Below are positions 47,176 to 61,761 of a DNA stretch of 64,000 bases, one piece after another. The notes beneath the pieces were generated by a model. That model was not told where the DNA came from. It did no database searches and saw only the letters and a program-made list of their open reading frames with translations. A program made the position numbers and the translations under genes. The DNA comes from Desmodesmus armatus (Eukaryota; Chlorophyta; Chlorophyceae; Sphaeropleales; Scenedesmaceae), in NCBI GenBank assembly GCA_007449985.2, contig VIIQ02000096.1, positions 310,001 through 374,000 of the forward strand. Reading direction: 5' to 3'. Positions within the stretch are counted from its first letter, which is position 1; every line of letters begins with the position of its first letter.

Positions 47176-50003
47176 TGTAGGCGTGTGGTCCATGGGACAG
47201 GGGGCCAGCCTGGCCTGCTGTGCTGTGTTGTGAGTGCCTTCTTGTTGCCTGCGTGGCTGCCAGGCGGGATCGTCCTGAGCCAGCATGCATTTTGCGGGTC
47301 GTAGCAGCAGCACTGCCAGTCTGTCTCGGGTCGGGGTGCTTCCACACCCAGACGCAGCTTTGACACACGTGTGGGGCGTGTGCTTGTGTTTTCCTGCTGT
47401 GCGCAAACTCAACTTCTGCTGGTGGTGCTCTGCTTTTTGGGTTGTTGGGGCACATTCTCCCTAGCTGGCAGCAGCAAGCTCAGATTTGGATTGATCGACC
47501 TTGCTGCCGCACAGCTTTCAGATTTGCCGTGCGTCTGCTCAGCTCCATGGTGCACCGCTGTGTTTTGTGGCATGCAGCGTGACCGCATTGCTGTCACTGC
47601 TGCCACATCATGTGTGCTTGTGTCTTGCATTGGAAGAGTTGGAGTCTGTGGGGGTGGGTGGGCGGGCAGCAGCGATCTATATGTATCGCAACAGGCACGT
47701 GCGGGCCGCTGCTACAGCCCCTTGGCAGCCTCGCACATGTTGTTGGCCGCTAGTAATCTATGCTGGCACTGCTGCAGGCTCCTGTCATATTATTGTTCGT
47801 TTCTGCAGCGCTGTTGACGCAGTTGCAGGGCGTATGCTGGCTGCTTTGCTGTGCCGTCCGTGCAAACTGCACGTAGGCTGACTGGCCAGGGCTCAATTGA
47901 CATGCAGGCTTGGTCTCATGGGTATTGGCTTCAGCATCCAGCTGCAGGCGGATGGTGTGGTGTGCGTGCTGGATATACAGCTGCGTTGTTTGGCCTGCAG
48001 TGCAGTGCCAACTGAGTTGCACTCAGACTTGGGCGCAGTTGTTTGGTGCTGCTGCACTCGGCGGCCCTAGGCAGAAACGGGCTGCGATTGTAGTGGCTCC
48101 ACGCACGTTATGCTGCTGTTTGACAGCTGGCCTCACTTGCTTCCTAGCCGGGATGAAGAACAGCTGCTGCCTCCACACAGCATTTGTGTGGTTGTGGTAG
48201 CAGCGATCGCAGCGTTGCATAGGTAGGCCATTGCATAGTACTACACTTGTTGCCTGAATGCGTCTCATGCTCACACCCCTGCATTGCCTCAAGCGGTGGG
48301 TGCTGCTGCTTGCAAAGCGGGCACCGGCTGTGATGGTGTGTTGTTCTGTGTGGGTCGAGCTGTGTGCAGCAGGGGTTCATGCGTGAAATGCAAGCATGTT
48401 CATGCTTTATGTTCATGCATGGAACGCAAGCATCTTCATGCTTTGCCCTCACCTGCCCCCTGGGAGGTGGGCTGACTGGCACTCGCCTGGGCAGACACCC
48501 AAAACTTCGCTCTCAAGCGTTGGCAGCATCTTCAGCTGTCAGCTCCACACCAAGCTGGCTGTGCTGTGCTGTGCTGTGCTCTGGCACTGCTGCAGTAGGT
48601 TTTCAGAAGGGTTTTGCAGCTGCGCAGTACTAGCAGAGTGGCACAGCCGGCTTGCAGGGGCTGCAGTGGTGTGATTCATGCCTGCAGGGTGTTTTTTGGT
48701 CGTGTGCTGAGCGTCTTGTTGATGGAGCGATTGAGAGTCCTGAGGGGTTCTGGCGTGGGTTTTGGCATGTCTCGCCAAAGTTCGTCTCTTGTGTGCATGG
48801 AGCGTATGCACCCCTAGGGTTGGGGTTGCAGGCAGAGAGGGAGCTCTGTTGATGAGGGGTTCGGTAAGGATGGTTTTCAGGTGGGGTGTGCTTTGTGTGA
48901 CCGGCCCAGCTACGGGTGTCAGCACGGTGCTTTGAGGTTGGGTGTGAGGGCCGGGTGCAGGACACAGCATTGTGTTGCTCTGCTGTACTGCCTTGTGCAG
49001 CGTGTACATCAGCTTAGGCCATGGCACGGCAGTGCAGGGCCATTCATCCTTTTGTGGCACGATAGTTGTCAGGGTTACAAGGTCAGGGATGGGGCGGGAT
49101 GGGGTTGGGATGGATTTCAGGCTGGCTTTTGTGGCAGGTATGGGGTTGGATGTCAAGAGCAGTGGAGGAGCTGTGTTGTTGCACATCGGTCCAGCTCGGC
49201 GAGAGGTCAGCAGTTGTTGCGGGAAGATTCCTGGCTATGTTTTGACAAGAGGTGATGTCATGAAGCATCCAGGTTGCATCATGCACCAGGCTTGTGTCAT
49301 CTGTGGTGGCATGCAGCATGGCAGGGTGGTTGTGGGCTGCAGCAGGAACGCGTTAGCTGTCGCATGTCAGTGAGGCGCCTGTGCGTGCGACACTCGCATC
49401 CCTGGCACTGTCACATTGTGGTGTCGGGCAGCTGACATGCTGCTGGCATATGCGTTGCGTAGAGTCATGACAACATCCACCTGGCTTCTAGAAGCTGGGG
49501 TAGATCCTGCCATGCACTTGGGCAGCTTCAACATATGTTGTGTTGCAGGGTCTGGGGGGCGCCTAGCGCTTGTCACACCAGTCCCATCAAGGTTTGTTTG
49601 GTTACTGGTGGTTGCCTTGTGATTGGTCACCCTAATACTACTATCTTGACTTGATTCGTTGCCGTACAGCTACGGGTGGTGGCGGCGGCTTGTAACACCT
49701 CTCTTTTCTTATGCTATGCTACCCTGGCTGACAGTGCACAAGCAAGCTTGACATGCAGCAATGCAAAAGGTGTTACACCGCATCCAAAAGTAAATGTGTG
49801 GGTGTCAGCCTACAATCCCACCATTGGTTGAAGTGACAGTGACATTGACAGGCTGGTTTGAACTGCCCAGGGTCCACTGAAGCAGCAACATCAAGGGACA
49901 ACAGTCCATCCCTATTCCTTCTTCCATCCTTGCCACTCCACCATCCTTCCTCTTTCGGTTGTCACGTGGTGCCACCAGCAATCTTCCTTGATCGGCTGGA
50001 AAG
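47176..50003. other. 2.8 kb without a recognised gene
   Basis: The first few hundred bases are PSY 3' UTR by position. The rest has open frames on both strands of ordinary shadow type, including one long minus-strand Pro/Thr/His-rich frame (48539-49186) with no domain. No exon chain, RNA gene or mobile element is supported. It is also where the missing helicase motifs of the SNF2 gene would be expected, and they are not there. Confidence 0.5.
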
Positions 50004-50388
50004 ATGCCACCGCAGGCTGCGGCAGGCGCTGTTGGGTAAGCTTCTGCGGCCTTTGACTGCATGCATGCGCTTTTTTGGGACACATAGCATCGCCTGGCCG
50101 ATTGGGGTTGCATGATGCTCTTGCAGCCAACCAACAACAGCTGTCCCATGGGTGGGTTGGCCCTGATCAGCTCAGGTTGCATGGAGCCGTCCCTCGGACC
50201 TTGCATGATCACATATTGACGCCTGAAGTTCTCTCTGTGTGTGCCTGCTGTGGCTGCATGCGTTGCTGCAGTGCCAACCAGCAGGGCCAAGGGCAGCAGC
50301 AGCAGGGCGGGATCAACCAGCTCTTGGGCACCATCCTGCGTTTTGCCTTGATGTGGTATGCGATGTTTAGGCTTGGAGGCTGGAGATT
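50004..50388 (+). pseudogene. 5' exons of a CLPTM1-like transmembrane gene, rest missing
   Basis: ATG at 50004 (MPPQAAAGAVG) with a GTAAGC donor after 50035 in phase 2. The exon from 50272 completes the codon and reads ANQQGQGQQQQGG then INQLLGTILRFALMWYAMFR, a hydrophobic segment. Plant CLPTM1 proteins begin with a short Ala/Gln-rich head, then a GxGQxIxxIIR-type membrane helix of this form (recalled). The large lumenal domain and later membrane spans of that family are not found downstream, because minus-strand SNF2 exons start at 50607. The similarity covers only about 35 residues, so the family call is tentative. Confidence 0.4.
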
Positions 50389-50606
50389 GCGTGCGCCACT
50401 AAACCCTAGGAACCCAGAAGGCATCTGCATGCCAAACCAAGTCTGGCGATCCGTTCAGATGTGAATCCACCATGCGTGAAAGACAGCTGCTGAGTGACCG
50501 AACCTGGTGGCATGTGTTGCCTGATCACCCAACAGTTTCGTCGTCAGCAGCACGTGCTGCACTAGCTGTGCTGCGAGCAAGCGTGGATACCACATACTGA
50601 ACATAC

Positions 50607-52371
50607 CTCGTACTGCCCTCCTGAAGCATCATCGGCAATGCCCTCCCTCACTGCTGGTGGACCGTGGTACTTGACGGCCTGCGCATATGCAGCCGCATAC
50701 GCAGCCGGAATGGGATGGTCAACAGCCGGCCGGAACAACAGGTCAGCAACATGGCGGACACAACATCAGAAGGGGGGGGGCTGACAGTAGACAGGACAAT
50801 GACAGGATGCTAGAAGAGGCATCCGGGCCGGGTGACTGCAACGGCTACAACTGCAGGGTGTAACCGGCTGCATGCGCATGTGCTGGGGGTGTGCATTGAC
50901 AACGTCTAGCTCAGCCATGCATGTGTGACTCATGGAGTCCGAGTCAGACCTCACATGGTGCGAGAGGCAGCTGTCAAATCGGTGTGTGTGTGTGGGGGGG
51001 GGGGCGTCTTCGGCATCCCCAGGATCTGTTGGAGGCCTCCGTGGATGTGTCTACTCTTTGGGTCTACCCGTAGCACCAAGTGTGGATAGCGCCCAGCAAT
51101 GAAAACATTTACGTATAACAGTCTTTCAACGAAAGTGACCATGCCATGACTTACCTTGAAGGTGCCCCACATGTTGAGCTCCCTCATCCAGTTGTCCAAC
51201 ACCGATGTTGGACACACCACCAGCACTGGCCACCTACATGCACGCACACAAGCAGCACATGTGGTTGTGCAGCCCAACAGGCGCATGCACATTCTGACAT
51301 CGCACAGAGATGGCCATTGAAGTGACACCCATGGAAAAGAGAACGACAACTTGTTTCCAAGCCGCAGAAAACCCTGTTCAACGAGTGTGGAGAGTACCAT
51401 CCAGCGGTGATAGTATCCATTTGTAACAACCTCCCCTCCCCCCCTCCCCCCAAAACCCTAAGCATTCTGCCTCCGCCTTCACCTGACAGTACTGTTGGCA
51501 TCTTCAGCTGCCTCCTCGCCCTCCTGCTGCGAGTCTGATGAGCCATCATCGGCGCACAGCTGCCTGCGCAGGTGCCGCTGCTGCTGCCGCTGGCGCCTGA
51601 AGGCTGAAAAGCTGCGTGGCTGAGAGTCTTGGGGCGTGCCGGTCTTGCCCAGCAGGGCTGCAATCAAGGAGATGGCCTGCGCAGGTCATAGGGTTTAGGG
51701 TTCAGGATTCGAGGTTTAGGGTGTGAGGTTTAGGGAGTGCACACCACATGCCCAGCACATCACAACTATAGCACAGCCCCACACACCACACACCAGTAGC
51801 AATATGACCTGACACGTGATGGGGGAGTGCATCAGGCGCACTCACTGCAGCAAGTATAACAGACCGACTGGGCAAGTGGCTAGTATGAAACCAATAGACA
51901 CGTCAACCAGCAGGCCAAGTTGGCTGTGTAATGCTGCTAGATGCAACTCTCCTGCAGGCAGGAACCCCATGCTTCCATGCCCAAACCACTACCTGCCAAA
52001 ACAGGTGCAGGCCAACAACGTTTTTTCTGGCTCTAGCTACGCCTGCAGCAAGCTGCAGGAGGCGAGGTACCCCATGCCCACCTGTACAGTCTTTCCAAGG
52101 CCCATGTCGTCACACAGCACCCCACCACTCCCTGCGCAGACATCAGACACACACAGCATACATATGTTGAGTACTGTGCGAGGCAGCCAGGTAGCTGCGG
52201 CCACCTCCGCCATGCAATGCCCTCTCTACACCCAGCCAGTGCACTGCACTGAAACTCATGGCAACATTGAGCGCTGTCAGCCCCCCCTCGGCTGCCATGC
52301 CGAACGGCTGTAGACACATGTTCAGCAAGACGCCCTCCAAAGGGAGTCGATGACATGATGCCACTCCCAAC

Positions 52372-52402
<31 letters not shown>

Positions 52403-54430
52403 ACGCCTCCACTCCCTCCTCACCTGCTGCATATCTGCTGAACAGGAACTGCACGCCCTCACGCTGGTAGGACCTCAGGTGCTGATTGATGCTGCCAGGG
52501 ACCTGCACAACAGCCAGCCAGCAGCGGCGGCAAGTTTCCATCAACACCACCAAGCAAAAACACTGGCTCATGTACACCATCACACAGGTGTACAGATGTT
52601 GACTGATTGAGGGGGTCCTGATCTGTGGCCCTGTCAGCCTGTCGGACTGCACCCTCCCCCCCCCCTCCCGCGGTGAGGGCTGCCCGTCACAAAGCCTTGA
52701 CAGCCTGATTGTCATCTCGATACGTGCTGCTCTGAAACATTGCAGCTCAGTCAGGACTGCACCGCCCCCTTCCTCCCTCCCTCCCTCCCTCCCTCCCTCC
52801 CCCTCCCTCTTGCATGGCCCCCTTCCCCGCATCTTGCCCCTGCCTCCCCCTTCCCCCCCCCCCCTTCCCCGCACCCAAAAGTCTGCTCACCTGCAGCCTG
52901 AGGTTTGCCTCCTCATCAAACAGTACCAGTGGCTCTGCAGTGACCTCATCCACATCAACAGGCCCTGCTGCAGCCCCAGCTGCTGCTGGTGGTAGTGTCA
53001 CGCCAAGGTCTCCTCCTGCAACATCCTCGCGCTGCAGTCGACCCGCACCGCTGCACCCCCACTGCCAGCAGCAGTACCACCACTGCCACCTCCACTGCGG
53101 CCATTTCCTCCTGATCGACCTTTCCCTCCGCTTGCAGCTGCTGCTGCTGCTGCGGCTGCGGCTGCACTCCTCCTGCCGCCAGAGGAGCCCGTCCCTCCTC
53201 CTCCTGCTGCTGCTGCTGCCGCTGTTGCTGTGCCAGCACCCCTCCTGCCCCCAGACCCTGCCGATGCCTTGGTGCCTTGCCTCCTGCTGCCCCCCGAGCC
53301 AGCTGCAGCCCCGGCAAACACGCCCCGCAGCCAGGCATCATCCTCTGCTGCAGCAGCTCCCGCTGCTGCACCCGGCAGCTTCAACCCCAGCTGTGCCATC
53401 TGCCGCTGCTGCCGTTGCTGGAGGGTCAGAGGCTGCTGGTCCTGCTGCTGGTCCTGCTGCTGCTGCTGCTGCGGGTGTGGGGACGCTGGTGCAGGTGCAT
53501 GTGTGGTGTCCTGCACGTCTTCTGCATCTTCTGCATCTGCGTCTGACTGTGAGTCCCACAGAGATGCTGCTGGTCCTGCTGCTGGGTCCTGCTGCTGGTG
53601 ATCATCATGACAATATCTTCATCAGATGTCTGCTCGGGTGCTGGCACCGGCTGGCTTCCCTCCGCCTGCTGCTGGGGTTGAGTGTGCTGGGCTTGCAGCA
53701 GCATGGGCCCTGCACCTGATGCTGTCTCCTCAGCTTCTGGACCCTGCAGGACACCTGCATGTGCCCCAGCACGTGCGCCTGCTGCTGCAGGCATCGATGC
53801 AGGAGGGGTGTGTGCTGGGGGCGCAGCTACTGTGCCTGAGCCAACCCTGTAGGTGCGTGGCATGGCCAGGCGAGCTGCTAGGCTGGTCTTTGGCCCCTCT
53901 CTGCTGCTGTCAAATGCCTGAACCCTGCTTGTGCTGGACCCTACTAGCACTCCTGCAGCTGCTGAGGCTTGAGCCTCCCCAAGAGTCCTGCTCGACAGGC
54001 CTCCTGTAGCTGTTGGTGCTGAGACGGTGGCTGTGGTGCTGCACGCAAGCCCTAATGCTGTTGCTGCATGGTTCTTGGGCACGCTGCGTGCGGCAGTTAC
54101 AGCATCACTGGCAGCACCTGGCACTGGTGCTGTAAAAGCAGCAGCAACACGGGCCCTAATGGACACCTTGGGCTGCAGCTGTTGCGGCTGTGTAGAGGCA
54201 GCGCTGGGAGCTGGTTCGGCTGCTGGTGGCGGTGCAAGCCACGTAGGGAGCCGACGCTTGGGCTGCTGCCGTGTAGGAGCAGCAAGCTGCTGCTGTGATC
54301 CAGTTGCATCTGCTGCATCTGCAGGGGCCTGTGTCGGGTGCTGCTGCGGCTGGCTTGCCTGAGATGCCTGTTGGCTGAAAGACTCTGCCAGAGACCCAAG
54401 GCGTTGAACCCTTGCTGTCAGGGACGTCTG
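50607..54430 (-). pseudogene. SNF2-family helicase gene (ERCC6L2-like), 3' half missing
   Basis: Minus-strand exons with matching phases: LRLQ exon ending 52891, 52424-52502 (VPGSINQHLRSYQREGVQFL), 52082-52131 (motif I, DDMGLGKTVQ), 51483-51676 (AISLIAALLGKTGTPQ, acidic insert), 51155-51233 (motif Ia, PVLVVCPTSVLDNWMRELNM) and 50607-50678 (AVKYHGPPAVREG). Upstream, 53000-54430 is a long Gln/Ala/Pro-rich region beginning TSLTARVQRLGSLAES. The layout matches SNF2 ATPases, best ERCC6L2-like. Motif II (DEAH/DEGH) and all of the helicase C half (motifs IV-VI) are absent from the 3.4 kb that follow. In the linker the frame shifts near 53605 (SDEDIVMMITS continues in another frame as QQDPAAGPAASLWDSQ) with no usable intron. 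Extra 5' exons may lie at about 55000-55140 and 55500-55575. As it stands it cannot make a working motor; rearrangement or misassembly is possible. Confidence 0.7.
51689..51735 (-). repeat. Interstitial telomere-like TTTAGGG tract
   Basis: Four TTTAGGG-type units, partly degenerate (TAGGGTTTAGGG, GGTTTAGGG, GGTTTAGGG), in the intron just upstream of SNF2 exon 51483-51676. Confidence 0.7.
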
Positions 54431-54439
54431 CGTATGGCA

Positions 54440-57035
54440 CAACCCCCAGCATGACCCAGAAATGCACAGCAAGACAGGTCGGCATGTTGTGGATGGATGC
54501 CAAATACTGCTGTGATGGAGTCTTGGAGGGTCCCCACCTTTCGCTCCATTCACCATATAGACTCGTATTTGCACCATGAAACGCCATGGGCAGTGTGCAG
54601 ATGTGGTCGGTTGATCGGTTGATTGGTTGTGTATCGTGCTGTATCAGCATTGACGGCCGTCCATCTCTGTGACTTTTCGCAAACGAAGAGTTCACATTTT
54701 GCCACTCTTGTTCCAAGGTACCTCTAAGCATCCATGCCATGTGTCCTGCATCAGTCATGATGCAGCATGACAGCTGACAGCATGATGATGAGTGCTACAC
54801 CCTGTCATTCTCTCAGAGAATCTCGGACTGAGTGATGGGGAGGTTGAACGAATGCATTCAATGTGTGCAGCTGCGAGTGCTTGTCGGGTGTCCGGGGTGC
54901 AAGGGCGTGACATGTATGTGTCAACACAAAGCATGCCCAGCATGGCATGCCACATGTGGTTGTACGGGTTGTACAAGTACCGGTGTTGGTACCACAAGGA
55001 TGTTATTGCAGATGGAGATCTGTAAGGCACAAGACTCTTGGTCCGGGATTGCAGCCAACTGGCGCTGGATCTCTGTTTCCCCTGAATCCAGGCTCAAAAC
55101 CCCTGGGCCCTCACTCTCCTCCAGGAAAGAGGCAAACAAGGGCACACATGTTGCTGACTGAGCCACGTGCCGGACACACATCTAACAGGGTCTGAAGTGA
55201 TTGTTGTGCAGTGATATATGTATGTACAGGCCTGTACTGCTCAGTGATACATGTACGTAGGCCTGTACTGCCATAGGGCAGTATACTGGCCAGGTTCTGC
55301 TTGCACCCACTGCCTGCACAGGGCCTGCAGCTGCACTTCCCTAATATAAAATGCATAGGTTGGTTGCAAAGAGGCTGTAGGACTGAAGTAGGACTCACCA
55401 CCTGAGCCTTGATTGGTGATGCCGGTACCAGAAACACTTACATTACATGTAGGTGCTGATCACGATTTGCATTATGATATTGCTTACAGGTGACTGACCA
55501 CCACCGTTGGAGCCCATTTTCCTTGCCCTTTGCCCCGGCCCTCCAGCCTTTGTGCCAGTTTAGCCCCATCCAACTGCGCATGCAAGGTTAGGCAAAGGCA
55601 AAGCTCGGATGCAGTGGGCGATAAAGTAACTTGTCTAGTTTCAGGGCGCGTGTGGCGGGACCTGCGCTGCATCAAGCAAAACTACTTGATATATCTGATA
55701 CCCTGGGACTTTGCTCGGGGGCTCTAGCTGCTGCTGGCTATTGGTCATCCGTCCACATCGCCTAACAACCTTGACTGCCAGGATTCGAACTGTAAGGGGA
55801 ACGTGGGTGCTGTGTAAACGTTCAAGTGTCTTGGGCGCCTGTTGGTGGCAGTGCGTGGTGTGAGTGTGCAGGTCGTTGGCCAGCTGCTGCTTGATCGACA
55901 GGTTGATCTGCCTGCGCTGCAGCTGCTGCTCTGTGCTGCCCCAAATTCGTCTCTTTACTGCATTCTTTCCTGTACATCAGCTATCTCCCCTGGCCAGCGC
56001 CGCATTGCGTGTGCAGCAAGGCAGTGTCCCCCCAGACACTGACAGTTGGGCTTTTGCAGCTGCTTGTGTGGAGCCTGGCAGTGCAGCAGCCGACCCCAGT
56101 TTGGTCAAACGGCCCTATCCTGCCCTCAGCACAAGACTCGTGTTCATACAGGTGTGCTGTTACAGGTGTGTGCCTGCTACTGAAACATGCTGGCAGCCCC
56201 TAGCTCTAGCGTGCTGCCTGCTGCTGGCTGCACCACAAGCAAAGTCAAGGTTATTGGCTGTGCCAAGTTACTTTTTGCCCCACTGATGATCCGAGCTTTG
56301 CCATGCCATGCCATGATGGATCCGAGTCGGATCCATCATGGCATGGGTTCCAACAGCCTGTAAAATCCTGGCAGGTGTCGATATGGCGTTTTTGAGTAAC
56401 GGATGTCTTTTGTTTGAAGCTTTTCCAATTGTTTGCGGAGTGGTGATCATGCTTGACCCGTGTGTGTGACGTGGGTGCACCCTGATAACCATCACGCAAA
56501 CCAAAGCCAGACAGCGGCGACGAAGCAGACATACATCAACCAATCAAACCAAACAATTGAGCACACCGAGTATTTAACATCCACAGCACCTGCTTTACAT
56601 ACGCTCGCAGTACTGCGTTGGGCATGATGCTACAGCTTCCCTGTTCACGCAAACCACAGCACGAACACGTCAGCATGTTGAACCTAATTTTGAGCAGCAT
56701 CTACTGGTCGTGCTTCTGCCTGATGCGGAATCGGATTACGAACTATTACATCCGGGGTTCACTGTGAAGCTCTGTCTTCACTTTATATATGTGACTAATG
56801 GTGGGTGAACGGGCAGACTTGTAGATCTTCAACTTCAGTTTCCGCGTGGTTACAAGCTTGGAAAGAACAAGCCAGCTGTCAAGGTCTCTACAAAGCAGGT
56901 GAACATTGGATGTGGCTCATGGTGGCCAACATTGCCGAGCTGAACAAGCCATAAGTCGACAACGCCCCTGTTAATTGGCTTGCAGGGTTCAAACAGCTCA
57001 ACCTCCCCCTCACGCTGCCAGGTCTCAGGCCAGTC
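54440..57035. other. Intergenic region with candidate exons and a perfect hairpin
   Basis: Minus-strand pieces that look coding are LDGAKLAQRLEGRGKG (about 55500-55575, acceptor GCGCAG, GTCAGT donor) and GPGVLSLDSGETEIQRQL (about 55030-55115); they may be 5' exons of the SNF2 gene. On the plus strand 54792-55025 has an open frame ending KYRCWYHKDVIADGDL of unknown meaning. A repeated GGCCTGTACTG motif lies at 55228-55271. Otherwise nothing is recognised. Confidence 0.4.
56306..56346. repeat. Perfect 41-base palindrome
   Basis: Twenty-base arms 56306-56325 and 56327-56346 are exact reverse complements with a single G between. Each arm contains CCATGATGGATCC. There is no T run beside it, so it is not an obvious terminator. 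Confidence 0.9.
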
Positions 57036-61328
<4,293 letters not shown>

Positions 61329-61743
61329 GTGAATGCACAGCACGGAACTGCGTTGTCCTGAGGTGCTGAGCGTGTGTGTGCAACACCAGCAACGATGATA
61401 TATACGTTGTGTTGATTAAGCATCTGTGCAGCTGCTGCACCATGCTGTGACAGCAAACTGTGTCAGCAAGACACTCATTGAGATGCAAGCAGCACCTGGA
61501 CATTAAATGGCACGTCAGCGTGAGTGTGGTACTGTAACGTTGCCCTGCGATGTCGAGCAGGCAACCGCAGATGCAGCAGCTGTCATTAACATCAAAGGTT
61601 CTAGAATGCTTGCCCGGCAGTAACAAAACCAGAGCACCGTCAACCCGGATGGACCCTTTGGTGGTGGCATCTCATTTCTCACATTGCGCCCTGTTTGCCC
61701 CGCTGTCCCATCCCATCACACAGACTGCGATACCCTCCCAGAT

Positions 61744-61760
61744 CTAAACCCTAAACCCTA
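61744..61760 (+). repeat. Interstitial telomere-type repeat next to satellite
   Basis: CTAAACCCTAAACCCTA, about 2.4 copies of CCCTAAA, immediately before the satellite array. Confidence 0.8.
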
Positions 61761-61761
61761 G

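Noticed and set aside
48539..49186. 215-codon minus-strand frame
   Set aside because: No ATG context, no recognisable domain, Pro/Thr/His-rich antisense-type composition, and not a continuation of the SNF2 gene.
53000..53719. 301-codon plus-strand Leu/Cys/Ser-rich frame
   Set aside because: Antisense of the Ala/Gln-rich SNF2 linker; low complexity and no domain.
55770..55830. B-box-like GTTCGAATCC on the minus strand suggesting a tRNA
   Set aside because: No acceptor, D or anticodon stems could be folded around it; at best a decayed SINE head.
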